From Alphaproteobacteria bacterium (GTDB lineage: Bacteria; Pseudomonadota; Alphaproteobacteria; UBA7879; UBA5542): a stretch of 64,000 bases of DNA. The stretch is taken from positions 33,653 to 97,652 of the forward strand of contig JBAWWO010000004.1 in NCBI GenBank assembly GCA_037146715.1. Direction: 5' to 3'. Below the pieces are notes generated by a model. The model made no database searches. It was not told the origin of the DNA and worked only from the letters and a program-made list of their open reading frames with translations. The position numbers were made by a program, and so were the translations under genes. This document shows positions 43,516-53,100 of this stretch, piece after piece (within the stretch, counting starts at the first letter, position 1; each line of letters opens with the position of its first letter).

Positions 43516-44088
43516 ATGAAAAAATATCTATGGTTATCTAGTTTTCTTTTTTTGGCGGCTTGTGTGTATCCGGACCCTGTAACACGTGAGCTTTCTCCCT
43601 ATGGAGCTACCTTGTCTTTGGATGTGGCAGATGTTCTGGTCATTAATGCTATGGATCCATCTCCTATCGAACAAACCCGAGTTTATCCCAGTTCTCTGAT
43701 TCCTGAATTGCAGGTTTGGAGCAGCCTGCGCTTAAGAGGTGTGGGACAGTCAGGCAAAGCTATCTTGCGTATTTTGGATGCCAGAGTGGTTGAAGAGCAT
43801 ATGGATGATTTGTTGAATGGCAAGTCTGATTCTGCTGCTTTATCCGTTAATATTGTGCTAAGCCTTGAAATTTCAAATGCCCCCAATCTAAAGGCTGCTA
43901 AATATGAACTAAGATTATCTGAGAAAATGCCTCTTACAAAATCAGACTTTCAAGTAGAAAATAGAGCAACTGTCTGGCAACAATTTGTGGATCGCATCCT
44001 GAATGATTTGAACAAGGGATTTGAAGACATGCTTTATGAAAAGCTGACAAATGTGTTGTTGTTGGTGCCAACAGATGGGTCGGCCTAA
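43516..44088 (+). CDS. lipoprotein of unknown function upstream of rpoH
   Basis: 190 residues with leader MKKYLWLSSFLFLAAC, lipobox LAAC, so lipid-anchored. The mature domain (LSPYGATLSLDVADVLVINA, AILRILDARVVEEHMDD, NRATVWQQFVDRILNDLNKG) looks alpha/beta, similar in pattern to small ABC-type or LptE-like periplasmic lipoproteins, but I cannot name it. Its TAA is immediately followed by the ATG of rpoH (TAAATG), so the two are translationally coupled. That ties a cell-envelope lipoprotein to heat-shock sigma synthesis. Confidence 0.75.
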   Translation: MKKYLWLSSFLFLAACVYPDPVTRELSPYGATLSLDVADVLVINAMDPSPIEQTRVYPSSLIPELQVWSSLRLRGVGQSGKAILRILDARVVEEHMDDLLNGKSDSAALSVNIVLSLEISNAPNLKAAKYELRLSEKMPLTKSDFQVENRATVWQQFVDRILNDLNKGFEDMLYEKLTNVLLLVPTDGSA

Positions 44089-45045
44089 ATGATAGCTCTT
44101 TCAGAAGATCACATCGAATCTAAAAAATCTTCCTCAGTTTCCCATGGATTTTCTTTGTTAGATGATAACAATGATTTATCTAGATACTTTAGAGAGATTC
44201 AAAAATATCCCATGTTAGGGGCCGATGAGGAATATGAATTAGCTCAAGAGTGGGTTAAAAACCAGGATAAAGTAGCGGCCGAGAAGCTTGTGAATAGTCA
44301 CTTGCGTCTTGTGACAAAAATTGCCGCGGGGTATAGGGGATATGGACTGCCCTTAGGAGATTTAATTGCTGAAGGAAATCTGGGTATTTTACATGCTTTG
44401 AAAAAATTTGATCCTAACAAAGGATTCCGGTTTTCAACCTATGCCATGTGGTGGATCAAGGCTTTTATGCAGGACTATATTCTGAAGTCTTGGTCTCTTG
44501 TCAAAATGGGCACGACTGTGGCCCAAAAAAAACTATTCTTTAATCTAAAAAAGTTGAAAAAGCAACTTCAGGGTGAAAATGAGTGGTCTTCCTTAAGCAA
44601 TGAAACCATCGATTCAATTGCTGAAAAGTTGGGGGTTAGTGAACAAGAAGTTCGGGATATGGAAAAAAGACTTTCTGGTGGTGACTCTTCATTGAATGCA
44701 ACTGTTTCGCAAGGTGGAGAAGGTAATGAAACCGAATGGCAAGATTGGGTGGAATCAGACCGTCCCGATCAAGAAGAAATTTTCATGGCAACGGACCAAA
44801 AGAAAAGGGAAGCCGCCTTATTACAAGAAGGGTTTGAATACCTAACCCCACGGGAAATGGCAGTTATTAAAGCACGTCGCTTGAAAGAACCTCCGGAAAC
44901 CTTGGAAGAAATTTCCCATACGCTAAATCTTTCAAAAGAACGGGTGAGACAAATTGAGGGGGCTGCTTTTTCAAAGCTTCGAGATCATATGCGTCGTATT
45001 GCCGAAGAACACGGTTGGGTGGGGCAGGGATCTTTATGGAATTAG
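44089..45045 (+). CDS. rpoH: heat-shock sigma factor RpoH (sigma-32)
   Basis: A 318-residue sigma-70 family factor. Region 2: HLRLVTKIAAGYRGYGLPLG, EGNLGILHALKKFDPNKGFR FSTYAMWWIKAFMQDYIL. The RpoH box, a ClpX/FtsH-degradation-linked element, is QKKLFFNLKKLKKQL. Region 4: LTPREMAVIKARRL and TLEEISHTLNLSKERVRQIE. It directs transcription of chaperones and proteases such as lon and clpX, also in this window. It is coupled to the upstream lipoprotein and to nagZ, which starts inside its 3' end. Confidence 0.97.
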   Translation: MIALSEDHIESKKSSSVSHGFSLLDDNNDLSRYFREIQKYPMLGADEEYELAQEWVKNQDKVAAEKLVNSHLRLVTKIAAGYRGYGLPLGDLIAEGNLGILHALKKFDPNKGFRFSTYAMWWIKAFMQDYILKSWSLVKMGTTVAQKKLFFNLKKLKKQLQGENEWSSLSNETIDSIAEKLGVSEQEVRDMEKRLSGGDSSLNATVSQGGEGNETEWQDWVESDRPDQEEIFMATDQKKREAALLQEGFEYLTPREMAVIKARRLKEPPETLEEISHTLNLSKERVRQIEGAAFSKLRDHMRRIAEEHGWVGQGSLWN

Positions 45046-46073
45046 CAGAAAAAATTTCCCATCTTTTGATTGTGGGATTTCATGGGGTTCATGAAGAAGA
45101 TGAAGGTGTTCAACGTATGGCCAAGCAAATTTCTGCCGGCACGGCGGGGGGCGTTATTTTGTTTGGATACAATATTGAGTCACCAACCCAGGTCAAAAAA
45201 TTAACAGGGTTTTTAAAAAAACATGCTTGCGGGCAGCCTTTGCTGATGGCTGTGGATCAAGAGGGTGGGCGCGTTGAAAGGTTGTCTCCGCAAAAAGGAT
45301 TTAAGGGTTTCAAAACGCCTAAGGCTGTCTCTCATTTGTCTGCAGAGGACGCTTTAAAGCACTACACAGAAATGGCTTCTGAATTGGCGGAACATGGGTT
45401 TAATTTAGATTTTGCACCCTGCGTCGATATGGATCCTTTGCACTATACATGTCCAGTGATTGGTGGTCTGGATCGTTCTTTTGGGCACGAAACACGCCAG
45501 ATTGTGAAGTATGGAAAAATTGTGATGGAGGCTTTGAAAGATAAGCATATTTTGAACTGTATTAAGCATTTCCCCGGCCACGGCAGTGCGTTGGGGGATA
45601 CCCACGAAGGCTATGTAGATGTGTCCGAACAGTGGGAAGAAAAAGAGTTACGTCCTTTTATGGAATTGGTTCACAGTCAGGGGGTCGACATGGTGATGAC
45701 AGCCCATATTTTTAATAAACATTTGGATGCCAAAAATCCTGCAACTTTTTCTAAAGGCACCTTGTCTCTGTTACGAGAAGGCGGATACCAAGGGATCATT
45801 ATTAGTGATGATCTTCATATGTCAGCCATTCAGAAGCATTATTCTTTTGAGGAATCTATTGTGAAGGCCTTTGCAGCGGGTAACGATATGGTTATTTTTT
45901 CTAATAGCCCGGCAGCGGCTAAAGGCATTGAAACCTTTAAACCAGATCCTTTGTTGCCAGAAAAGTTTATTCAGGTGGTTCAACGGGCTGTTCATAGTAA
46001 TCTGCTAAAGGAAGAAAGTATTTCAGCTTCTTTTGAACGGGTGATGACTTTAAAAAAGAATATAAAGAATTGA
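45036..46073 (+). CDS. nagZ: beta-N-acetylhexosaminidase NagZ
   Basis: A GH3 enzyme of 345 residues from ATG 45036 (AGGGA ribosome site 6 bases before). GVILFGYNIESPTQVKKLT, DQEGGRVERL, the catalytic-loop KHFPGHGSALGDTH and the nucleophile region IISDDLHMSAI are all typical. NagZ removes GlcNAc from GlcNAc-anhydroMurNAc peptides in peptidoglycan recycling. The start overlaps the rpoH stop by 10 bases. An AmpD-type amidase at 61.6 kb would act in the same pathway. It lacks a signal peptide, so it is cytosolic. Confidence 0.95.
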   Translation: MELAEKISHLLIVGFHGVHEEDEGVQRMAKQISAGTAGGVILFGYNIESPTQVKKLTGFLKKHACGQPLLMAVDQEGGRVERLSPQKGFKGFKTPKAVSHLSAEDALKHYTEMASELAEHGFNLDFAPCVDMDPLHYTCPVIGGLDRSFGHETRQIVKYGKIVMEALKDKHILNCIKHFPGHGSALGDTHEGYVDVSEQWEEKELRPFMELVHSQGVDMVMTAHIFNKHLDAKNPATFSKGTLSLLREGGYQGIIISDDLHMSAIQKHYSFEESIVKAFAAGNDMVIFSNSPAAAKGIETFKPDPLLPEKFIQVVQRAVHSNLLKEESISASFERVMTLKKNIKN

Positions 46074-46549
46074 TTCAGACGCGCCCAGCACTTCCTAGTG
46101 ATTTACGAAACTTAAATGATCTCTTAAAGGCATCAAAAGCCCACTGGGGGTATGACGAAGTTTTTATGAAAGAATTCATGGAAAACCTTGGGCTATCTGA
46201 GGCTAGTTTTTCACAGCAGTCTTTATTTTTGGTTTTTGTCGAAGGTGTTTTGGCTGGATTTTATGGATTTGCCGTGGGGGAAGATAAAATTTTGGAACTG
46301 GAGCATTTTTATCTATATCCTGATTTTATTGGCAAAGGATTGGGGCGGCAGATGTGGAATCTAGGCCTGGACACGGCTAAATCCTGGGGACACAGAGATT
46401 TTTTGGTCTGGAGTGATCCCCATGCGGATGGTTTTTATGAAAAAATGGGGGGAAAGCTTGTGCGCTTCCAACGATCTTCTTTGGGGCAAGACAGATATCA
46501 GGCGGTATTTCGGATGGTTTTGGAGCATTGCCTCCCCATGAAAAAATAA
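46070..46549 (+). CDS. GNAT family N-acetyltransferase
   Basis: A 159-residue protein starting at TTG 46070, which overlaps the nagZ TGA (TTGA). It has TRPALPSDLRNLNDLLKASK, ELEHFYLYPDFIGKGLGRQM (acetyl-CoA loop GKGLGR) and FYEKMGGKLVRF, a small-molecule or amino-group acetyltransferase of unknown substrate. It has no signal peptide. Last gene of the rpoH operon; the 185 bases after it contain an E-type repeat. Confidence 0.85.
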   Translation: MIQTRPALPSDLRNLNDLLKASKAHWGYDEVFMKEFMENLGLSEASFSQQSLFLVFVEGVLAGFYGFAVGEDKILELEHFYLYPDFIGKGLGRQMWNLGLDTAKSWGHRDFLVWSDPHADGFYEKMGGKLVRFQRSSLGQDRYQAVFRMVLEHCLPMKK

Positions 46550-46621
46550 AAAAACTCTGTCTTTGATTTTCTTAGCTTTTGTGTGTAGAGAAACTCAGAT
46601 AAAATGAGTATACCCTTCAGC

Positions 46622-46703
46622 GATTCCCTCGGACTTGAGGGAGAGTCCAAATCCTGTAGTTTTGTGGAAAAACAGATCCTAGGGTCAATCCCGAGGAAGA
46701 TAA
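46622..46703. repeat. diverged palindromic element, family E
   Basis: Opens ATTCCCTCGGACTTGAGGG and closes AGGGTCAATCCCGAGGAAG. On the minus strand it begins CTTCCTCGGGATTGACCC, matching the E element start at 37467. It lies between convergent genes. Confidence 0.6.
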
Positions 46704-46734
46704 TAGAGGGGGATCTTTTCATAGGAGTTTAACT

Positions 46735-47682
46735 TTAGATCTTCTTTTTACACACAAAAAAGAAACTCGAGATTATCAGATCTTCTGCGGGCAGATTAGA
46801 AAATTCTTTTGAAAATTTGTGTCTGTGCTCGTTCACAAATGAAATGGCTTTAGTTTTGAGGAGCGTAGGAATGGCCTCAATTGGGTAAATGGCATCAAAC
46901 GGATCAACCCCATGAAGGCCGGCTACGTAAAATTTTGTTGAAGGGTTTAAAGCTGTCAAAACTTCTCGGTACTTATGAAATAAAAACCGATTGGGGTATC
47001 CTGACCCGTAAGTCATTAGTTTATAAAAGAATTCTGGGATCTCCAAAAATCTTAAAGAATGATTCAAGGGAGTGAGCATGCCGTGGTCTCTAAGATCCAC
47101 TTTGTGAATCAGCATACCAGAAGGATTTAAAGCCCCATACATTTTTCTAAGAACCAATTCTGGATCATCTACATGCTCAAGAACTGACCTGGAAATAATA
47201 TGATCATAGGATTGATGAATATCAAAAAAATGTTCGCCGCTGGCTTCTTGCCCATAGTATCGAACACAATACTGATTGAACTTTGGGTAAAATTTCTTCA
47301 AGGAAGGATATTTTTTGACCAGATATTGTTCTATTTCTGTGTGATGAAAGTCATCTCGTACGGAGTAAAAGCGGTCGGCTAGGTCCACGTGAGATGCTCC
47401 ATGGGCTAGAAACAGTAGGGCGACTCCGTTGCTGTCGCCAGGGCCCAGTTCGGCTAATTTCCCTTTAAATGTCTTTTGATCGGAAACGCGTTGATAGTCA
47501 GTAAAAACACCTGTGATATATTGGATAGAATCTTTAAGCGGTAAAGATTGATGGGTAGATCCGGAGGTTGTTTTTATGTTTTTAAGAGATCGTCTGATGT
47601 GGATTAAGATATTATTAAAAATGTATAGAAAGATTACAAACTCCAGGTTCTTCTTTAAGGATTTTTTTAAACGATCTTTCAT
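46735..47682 (-). CDS. class I SAM-dependent methyltransferase
   Basis: 315 residues. The SAM-binding loop is KLAELGPGDSNGVALLFLAHG, followed by HVDLADRFYS (acidic end of strand 2) and a motif-IV-like DHIISRSVLEHVDDPELVLR and GALNPSGMLIHKVDLRDHG, the Methyltransf_11/23 pattern. An N-terminal hydrophobic stretch (NLEFVIFLYIFNNILIHIRR) may associate with the membrane. Such genes often modify glycolipids or surface sugars, but substrate is unknown. It follows the tRNA-Ser on the same strand. Confidence 0.85.
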   Translation of the reverse strand: MKDRLKKSLKKNLEFVIFLYIFNNILIHIRRSLKNIKTTSGSTHQSLPLKDSIQYITGVFTDYQRVSDQKTFKGKLAELGPGDSNGVALLFLAHGASHVDLADRFYSVRDDFHHTEIEQYLVKKYPSLKKFYPKFNQYCVRYYGQEASGEHFFDIHQSYDHIISRSVLEHVDDPELVLRKMYGALNPSGMLIHKVDLRDHGMLTPLNHSLRFLEIPEFFYKLMTYGSGYPNRFLFHKYREVLTALNPSTKFYVAGLHGVDPFDAIYPIEAIPTLLKTKAISFVNEHRHKFSKEFSNLPAEDLIISSFFFVCKKKI

Positions 47683-47720
47683 GCTTAATGCTTATTTTTT
47701 ATGAGGCAATTTTGAAAAAG

Positions 47721-47810
47721 TGGCGGATGGAGTGGGATTCGAACCCACGGAGGGCTTTCACCCTCGCCGGTTTTCAAGACCGGTGCCTTAAACCGCTCGG
47801 CCATCCATCC
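47721..47810 (-). tRNA. tRNA-Ser (anticodon TGA)
   Basis: The acceptor GGATGGA pairs with TCCATCC. The anticodon stem CCGGT/ACCGG closes CTTGAAA giving TGA. A long variable arm (GAGGGTGAAAGCCCTC) identifies serine, the T-loop is GGTTCGAATCC, and discriminator G plus CCA are encoded; 90 bases. Confidence 0.95.
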
Positions 47811-47920
47811 AAGTACGTTTATTCAATACTTTCACATTCGGGTCAAGGGAAATATTGTCAGTATGCAACAAAAAATGTATAAACAACTATATAAGAGTTT
47901 TTTATGGAAAAAGGTATATC

Positions 47921-48928
47921 ATGAATAGGGGCAAGAAAAATTTTATAGGCATTATCCTTTTTATTGTTTGGGGGTGCATATGGACGGGGTGTACACACAA
48001 CATGACTTATGATGAATGGCTCCAAGATTTTAAGTTAGAGGCCCAAAATAGAGGAATTCAGCCGGGTATTTTGGACGCAGCTTTTAAAGATGCTGTGATT
48101 AATGAAAAAGTTTTGGAACTAGATAGAAAACAACCAGAAAAAACAGAAACCTTTAAGGAATACATTGAAAAAAGGTTAACTCCAAAACTACCTTTGGCTA
48201 AGGGTAAGTTGCGCACTCATAGTCAAGATCTGAGGCGTGTTCAGAAAAAATATGGGGTGCCTGCCAATTTAATCGTGGCTCTTTGGGGCATGGAAACGCA
48301 TTTTGGTAAAATCACGGGGAATTTTTTCATTATTAATGCGTTGGCGACTCTTGCTTTTGATAGCCGTCGGTCAGATTTTTTTAGGAATGAACTTTTAGAG
48401 GCCCTAAAAATTGTTCAAAATGACAAAATCCCCCTTGATAAATTACAGGGGTCTTGGGCCGGCGCTTTAGGGCAGACTCAATTTATGCCAAGTACCTATA
48501 ACAATCATGCTGTAGATGAAAATGAGGATGGAATTAAAGATATTTGGGATCACCACTTGGATATCTTTGCTTCCATGGCCAATTACTTAAGTAACTCAGG
48601 TTGGAAGAAAGATGAGCCCTGGGGGTATGAAGTTGAATTGCCAGCAGCCTTTGATGAGTCCTTAATAAGCCCTGTTCCTCATCCGGTTCCAGATCAAAGA
48701 TTTATTAAAAGAACCACACAAAATTGGGCTGAAATGGGTGTGCATCTGAAAGATGGAGAAGTTTTGCCCTCAAATAAATTAAGGGGAGCAATTATCAGGC
48801 CCGATAAGGGGGGAGCGGCTTTTTTGGTCTATGATAATTTTTTTGTTATTTTTAAGTGGAATAGATCCTTTAATTTTGCTTTAACTGTATTATTATTTTC
48901 AAATAAGATAGGAAATCTAAATGCGTAA
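47921..48928 (+). CDS. membrane-bound lytic murein transglycosylase, MltB family
   Basis: ATG 47921 yields a 335-residue lipoprotein with leader GIILFIVWGCIWTGC (lipobox WTGC). An upstream extension to 47855 would precede the leader and was not used. NLIVALWGMETHFGKITGN contains the catalytic Glu, and GSWAGALGQTQFMPSTYNNH, ENEDGIKDIWDHHLDIFASM ANYL are MltB family signatures. It cleaves glycan strands giving anhydroMurNAc ends, the material recycled through NagZ/AmpD. It overlaps the rlpA start by 8 bases. Confidence 0.93.
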   Translation: MNRGKKNFIGIILFIVWGCIWTGCTHNMTYDEWLQDFKLEAQNRGIQPGILDAAFKDAVINEKVLELDRKQPEKTETFKEYIEKRLTPKLPLAKGKLRTHSQDLRRVQKKYGVPANLIVALWGMETHFGKITGNFFIINALATLAFDSRRSDFFRNELLEALKIVQNDKIPLDKLQGSWAGALGQTQFMPSTYNNHAVDENEDGIKDIWDHHLDIFASMANYLSNSGWKKDEPWGYEVELPAAFDESLISPVPHPVPDQRFIKRTTQNWAEMGVHLKDGEVLPSNKLRGAIIRPDKGGAAFLVYDNFFVIFKWNRSFNFALTVLLFSNKIGNLNA

Positions 48929-50195
48929 TTTTCACCTTTTAAAATATCTGCCCGTCCTTTTGTTGCTTGCGCTGACCTCTTGTATGACAACACCGGGAGA
49001 TCAGCAAGAATTCTTGATGCCTCCGGAATCAGGAGATGCGAAAGATGGTAAAATTCAAAAATCTGAAGAGTGGTACCAAAGTTCAGGGGATGGTGTTTAT
49101 AAGGTGGGAAAACCTTATAAGGTGAATGGGGTTTGGTATTTTCCGGCTGAGAACTTAAAGTACGACGAAATTGGGTATGGGGGTGTTTATAGCCCGGATT
49201 TTGATAATCAAAGAACGGCTAATGGGGAAATCTATCGGAAGGATGCTTTAACCGCGTCTCATAAAACCTTGCCTTTGCCTTCAATTGCTCGGGTGACAAA
49301 TTTGGTGAATAACACATCAGTTATTGTGCGTATTAATGATCGGGGTCCTTTTTCCAATGATCGGCTTATTGACGTTTCTGAGAAAGCCGCCACACTTCTG
49401 GAGTTTTCTGGATCTGGACCGTCTAGAGTGCGGGTGGAAATTTTGCCAGAGGAATCAAAAAAGGCCGCTGAATTGTTGGCTTACGGAAAAAAAAATAGTG
49501 GGCAACCTTTGATTATACCGGGGGCAAATCCTCCTCAGGAAGAATCAAAACCAGTTGAGACTGTTCAACCCGAGTCTACAGAACCTACAGCTTCTAATGA
49601 CGATGCCTCTCAGGATATGACAGAACGAAAACTTTCTTTTGTTGAGGTTGTCGAAAAAGCAGAAGAAAGAGATCAATTGCCAGATGCAGGGAATGTTCCC
49701 TCACGGGAGTTTTTGCCTGGGGAAGACCCCATCTTAGATCCTCCACAGGCAGAAATGCCTGCTCAGGAGAGCGAGGTAGCCTCACCGGATCGCTTGCGGG
49801 CCTTGGCAGGTGTTTTAGGAACCATTCCCCTTTCTCAGTCTAGGCAGATCGTGACTGAATCCACGACAGCTCAAGATTCTGATTCCGCCGCATCAATGGC
49901 TGAGGAATCTCCTAAAGCTTCCTCTCATGCATCGATTCCGTTGACATCTATGGCGGGCTCTAAGAAAGGATACTTTATTCAGGTAGGTACTTTTGGCATT
50001 GAAAAGAATGCTGTGAATTTATCTAGTAAACTTTCTCGTCTTGCCCCTACTTCCGTGGTCCCTGTCAAAAATGGCGTTCGGACACTCAACCGAGTTGAAG
50101 CCGGACCTTTTGCAACTAAGGCAGATGCTGACAAAATCCTATTATACTTGAAGCAGGCCATGGGGCTTCAGGACGCTAAGCTGTTTCAAAGATAG
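48921..50195 (+). CDS. rlpA: septal ring lipoprotein RlpA with SPOR domain
   Basis: 424 residues. Lipobox LTSC in VLLLALTSCMTTPG. The double-psi beta-barrel (110-175) has TANGEIYRKDALTASHKTLP, VIVRINDRGPFSNDRLIDVS with the Asp/Glu/His of the transglycosylase fold. A ~150-residue acidic, Pro-rich linker follows, and a C-terminal SPOR domain (GYFIQVGTFGIEKNAVNLSS KLS to LKQAMGLQDAKLF) targets denuded glycans at the septum. Its TAG overlaps the mfd GTG by one base. Confidence 0.95.
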   Translation: MRNFHLLKYLPVLLLLALTSCMTTPGDQQEFLMPPESGDAKDGKIQKSEEWYQSSGDGVYKVGKPYKVNGVWYFPAENLKYDEIGYGGVYSPDFDNQRTANGEIYRKDALTASHKTLPLPSIARVTNLVNNTSVIVRINDRGPFSNDRLIDVSEKAATLLEFSGSGPSRVRVEILPEESKKAAELLAYGKKNSGQPLIIPGANPPQEESKPVETVQPESTEPTASNDDASQDMTERKLSFVEVVEKAEERDQLPDAGNVPSREFLPGEDPILDPPQAEMPAQESEVASPDRLRALAGVLGTIPLSQSRQIVTESTTAQDSDSAASMAEESPKASSHASIPLTSMAGSKKGYFIQVGTFGIEKNAVNLSSKLSRLAPTSVVPVKNGVRTLNRVEAGPFATKADADKILLYLKQAMGLQDAKLFQR

Positions 50196-53100
50196 TGACG
50201 GGCTCGCGCACGATTTGCTCGGTTTCCGGGCAATTGGAAAGTATTAATATTTTTGAGTGTATTCTGTCTTCTAACTTGGCTACGCCCCATGTGGTTGTCG
50301 TCGATAAAGAATCTATTGAAAGCACTAAGAACATTCTTACGGCCCTGTTTCCTGGCGGCAAGGTTTTCACTTTTTCTTCCTGGGATGGACTGCCCTATGA
50401 TTCTACGTCGCCTTCCTTAAAATGCTTGGCTGAACGCCTTCAATGCCTGACTTTTTTATTGGGGATGCAGGGGGAAACTGATGAAGAAAATTCAGATGAC
50501 AAGGCGGCAGAAACTCTTCGAAAATTTCTGCAAACCTCTTCCTCAAATCATTCCAAAAACCCTGTAATTGTGATTACTTGTGTTGAGGCTATTGTTCAAA
50601 AGCTTCCCCCCCGGCAAATTATCAGCCACTATTTTCAACGTTTGGAAACGGGGCAGGAATTTCCCATTCCTAATCTTATGACCTTTTTTCAAAAAACGGG
50701 GTATGAACGGGTTGAAACGGTCATGTCACCGGGAACCTTTGCCCAACGTGGGGGGCTTATTGATTGCTTTCCTGTGGGGCATCTGAATCCAGTGCGTTTA
50801 GACTTTTTTGGGGATGAATTGGAATCCATTCGAACCTTTGATCCGGAAAGCCAAAGAACCCTCCACCCCCTTAAAACAATTCATCTCAATCCCTTGAACG
50901 AAGTTATTCTAGCCGAAGATCAGCAACACTCTTTCCGCCATCACTATCGGGAACTTTTTGGGGTTGCGGCCCAGCAAGATCCTCTTTATGAACATATTCG
51001 CCAGGGCATGTCATTTCAGGGTATGGAATATTGGCTGCCCCTTTTTTATGAAAGTTTAGATAGCTTCTTTGACTATGTGCCGGCTGCTGTGTTTATCACA
51101 TCTTCTTTTTTGTCGCAGAGGACAGACGAATTCTGGAAAAAAATTCAGGAAAACTATAAATTCAGGACCCTAGAAGAACATCATGCGGCGAAAGATAGAA
51201 TTCCCTATCGGCCTATTACACCCGAATCTTTGTATTTAACTGCAGAGGCATTGAGCCAGAAACTGAAGGCTTATGAGCAAACAGTGCTGAGTCCTTTTGA
51301 CGATAAAACAGATCTAAAATCTCTCTATGTTCCTTTATTTGTTTCAGATATCCCTCGATTAAGTCTGGTAGATATTGCGGAAAAATTTATCACTAATAAA
51401 AAAGAAAAAATTTTGATTTGTGCTTCAAGTCAGGGGAATTTAGAACGCATTCAAAAACTTTTATCGCCTCAATTAAGGGGAAGCTCTAGCGTTAGTTTTG
51501 CGGGTGTTCCTTTTCCGAGAAGCTTTAAATTTGACAATAAAATCGTTCTAGTTGAATCGGACTTTTTTGGATTTTCGAGTGGAGCCCAAAGTGCTGCCAA
51601 GAAAAAGGAATCAGTCCATAGGCTTCTTGAACTTGCGGACTTCCAAGTGGGCGATTATCTGGTGCATCAAGACCACGGTATTGGCCAGTATGAAGGGTTG
51701 CAGACCCTAGAAATTCATGGGGCATCCCACGATTGTTTGTGCTTGATTTATGAGGGGCAAGATAAGTTATTTCTGCCTGTTGAAAATATTGAGGTTCTCT
51801 CATTTTATTCCTCAAAGCATGGAGAGGCTGTTTTAGATCGTCTGGGCGGGACAGCTTGGCAAGTGCGCAAGGCAAAAGCCAAAAAACGCATTGAAGAAAT
51901 CGCCCAAAAGCTCATGAAAATTGCGGCAAAAAGGCAGCTTTCAACGGCGCAAGACGTGCATCCTGTGATGGGTGCCTATGAGGAATTCTGTAAGGGGTTT
52001 CTTTTTGTGGAAACGGAAGATCAAGAGCGGGCCATTGAAGATGTGATGGAGGATTTAGCCAAACCCATGCCTATGGATCGACTTGTCTGTGGAGATGTGG
52101 GTTTTGGCAAGACGGAAGTTGCTTTGCGGGCGGCTTTTTTGGTGGCCCATAGCAAGGGGCAGGTGGCCATTTTGGCCCCCACCACTCTTTTGGCTCGACA
52201 ACATTTTGAGGTTTTTAAAAAACGTTTCCAAAATTTCCCCTTATCTGTTGTATTGATTTCACGCTTTCAAACGGCCAGCGAAATTAAGAAGATTCAGGAA
52301 GATTTAGAACAAGGTAAAATTAATATTCTGATTGGTACCCACGCCTTGCTGACCCCCAAAATTAAATTTAGAAATTTGGAACTTTTGATTGTGGACGAGG
52401 AACAACATTTCGGGGTGAAACAAAAAGAACATTTGAAAGAAAAGTATCCTCATGTGCATTGCTTGTCTTTAAGCGCCACACCCATTCCGCGAACCCTGCA
52501 AATGGCTGTTTCAGGCATTCGGGACCTAAGCTTGATTACGACGCCTCCTATGGAGCGTCAACCTATTATCGCGAAAATCATGCCCTTTGATACGTTGGTG
52601 GTGAAAGAGGCTTTATTGCGGGAGAAAGAACGGGGAGGCCAAAGCTTTTTTGTCTGTCCGCGGGTAGCTGATATTTCAAAAGTATTGCCTATTTTAGAGA
52701 AACTGTTGCCTTCCTTTAAAATTGCTTGTGCTCATGGGCAGGTGGTTCCCAAGACTTTGGAAACCACCATCATTCAGTTTTGTGATCGTCAGTATGATAT
52801 TTTGGTCAGCACTAACATCGTTGAGTCTGGCCTTGATATTCCCAGCGCTAATACCATGATTGTATATGCTTCAGACCTGTTTGGACTTGGTCAGTTGTAT
52901 CAGCTGCGGGGCCGTGTGGGGCGCTCAAAAACCCAAGGATATGCTTTCTTTACCGTTACGGCGGATAAAACTTTTAGCACAAAAGCTCAACGCCGATTGG
53001 AGGTTCTGCAAAGTATTCAGGGCCTGGGGGGTGGTTTTATGATCGCAAGTCACGATATGGATATTCGGGGAACGGGCAATTTGGTGGGAGAAGAACAGTC

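Noticed and set aside
46550..46734. Small RNA gene between convergent genes
   Set aside because: The structure there is explained by a decayed family E repeat and no promoter is evident.
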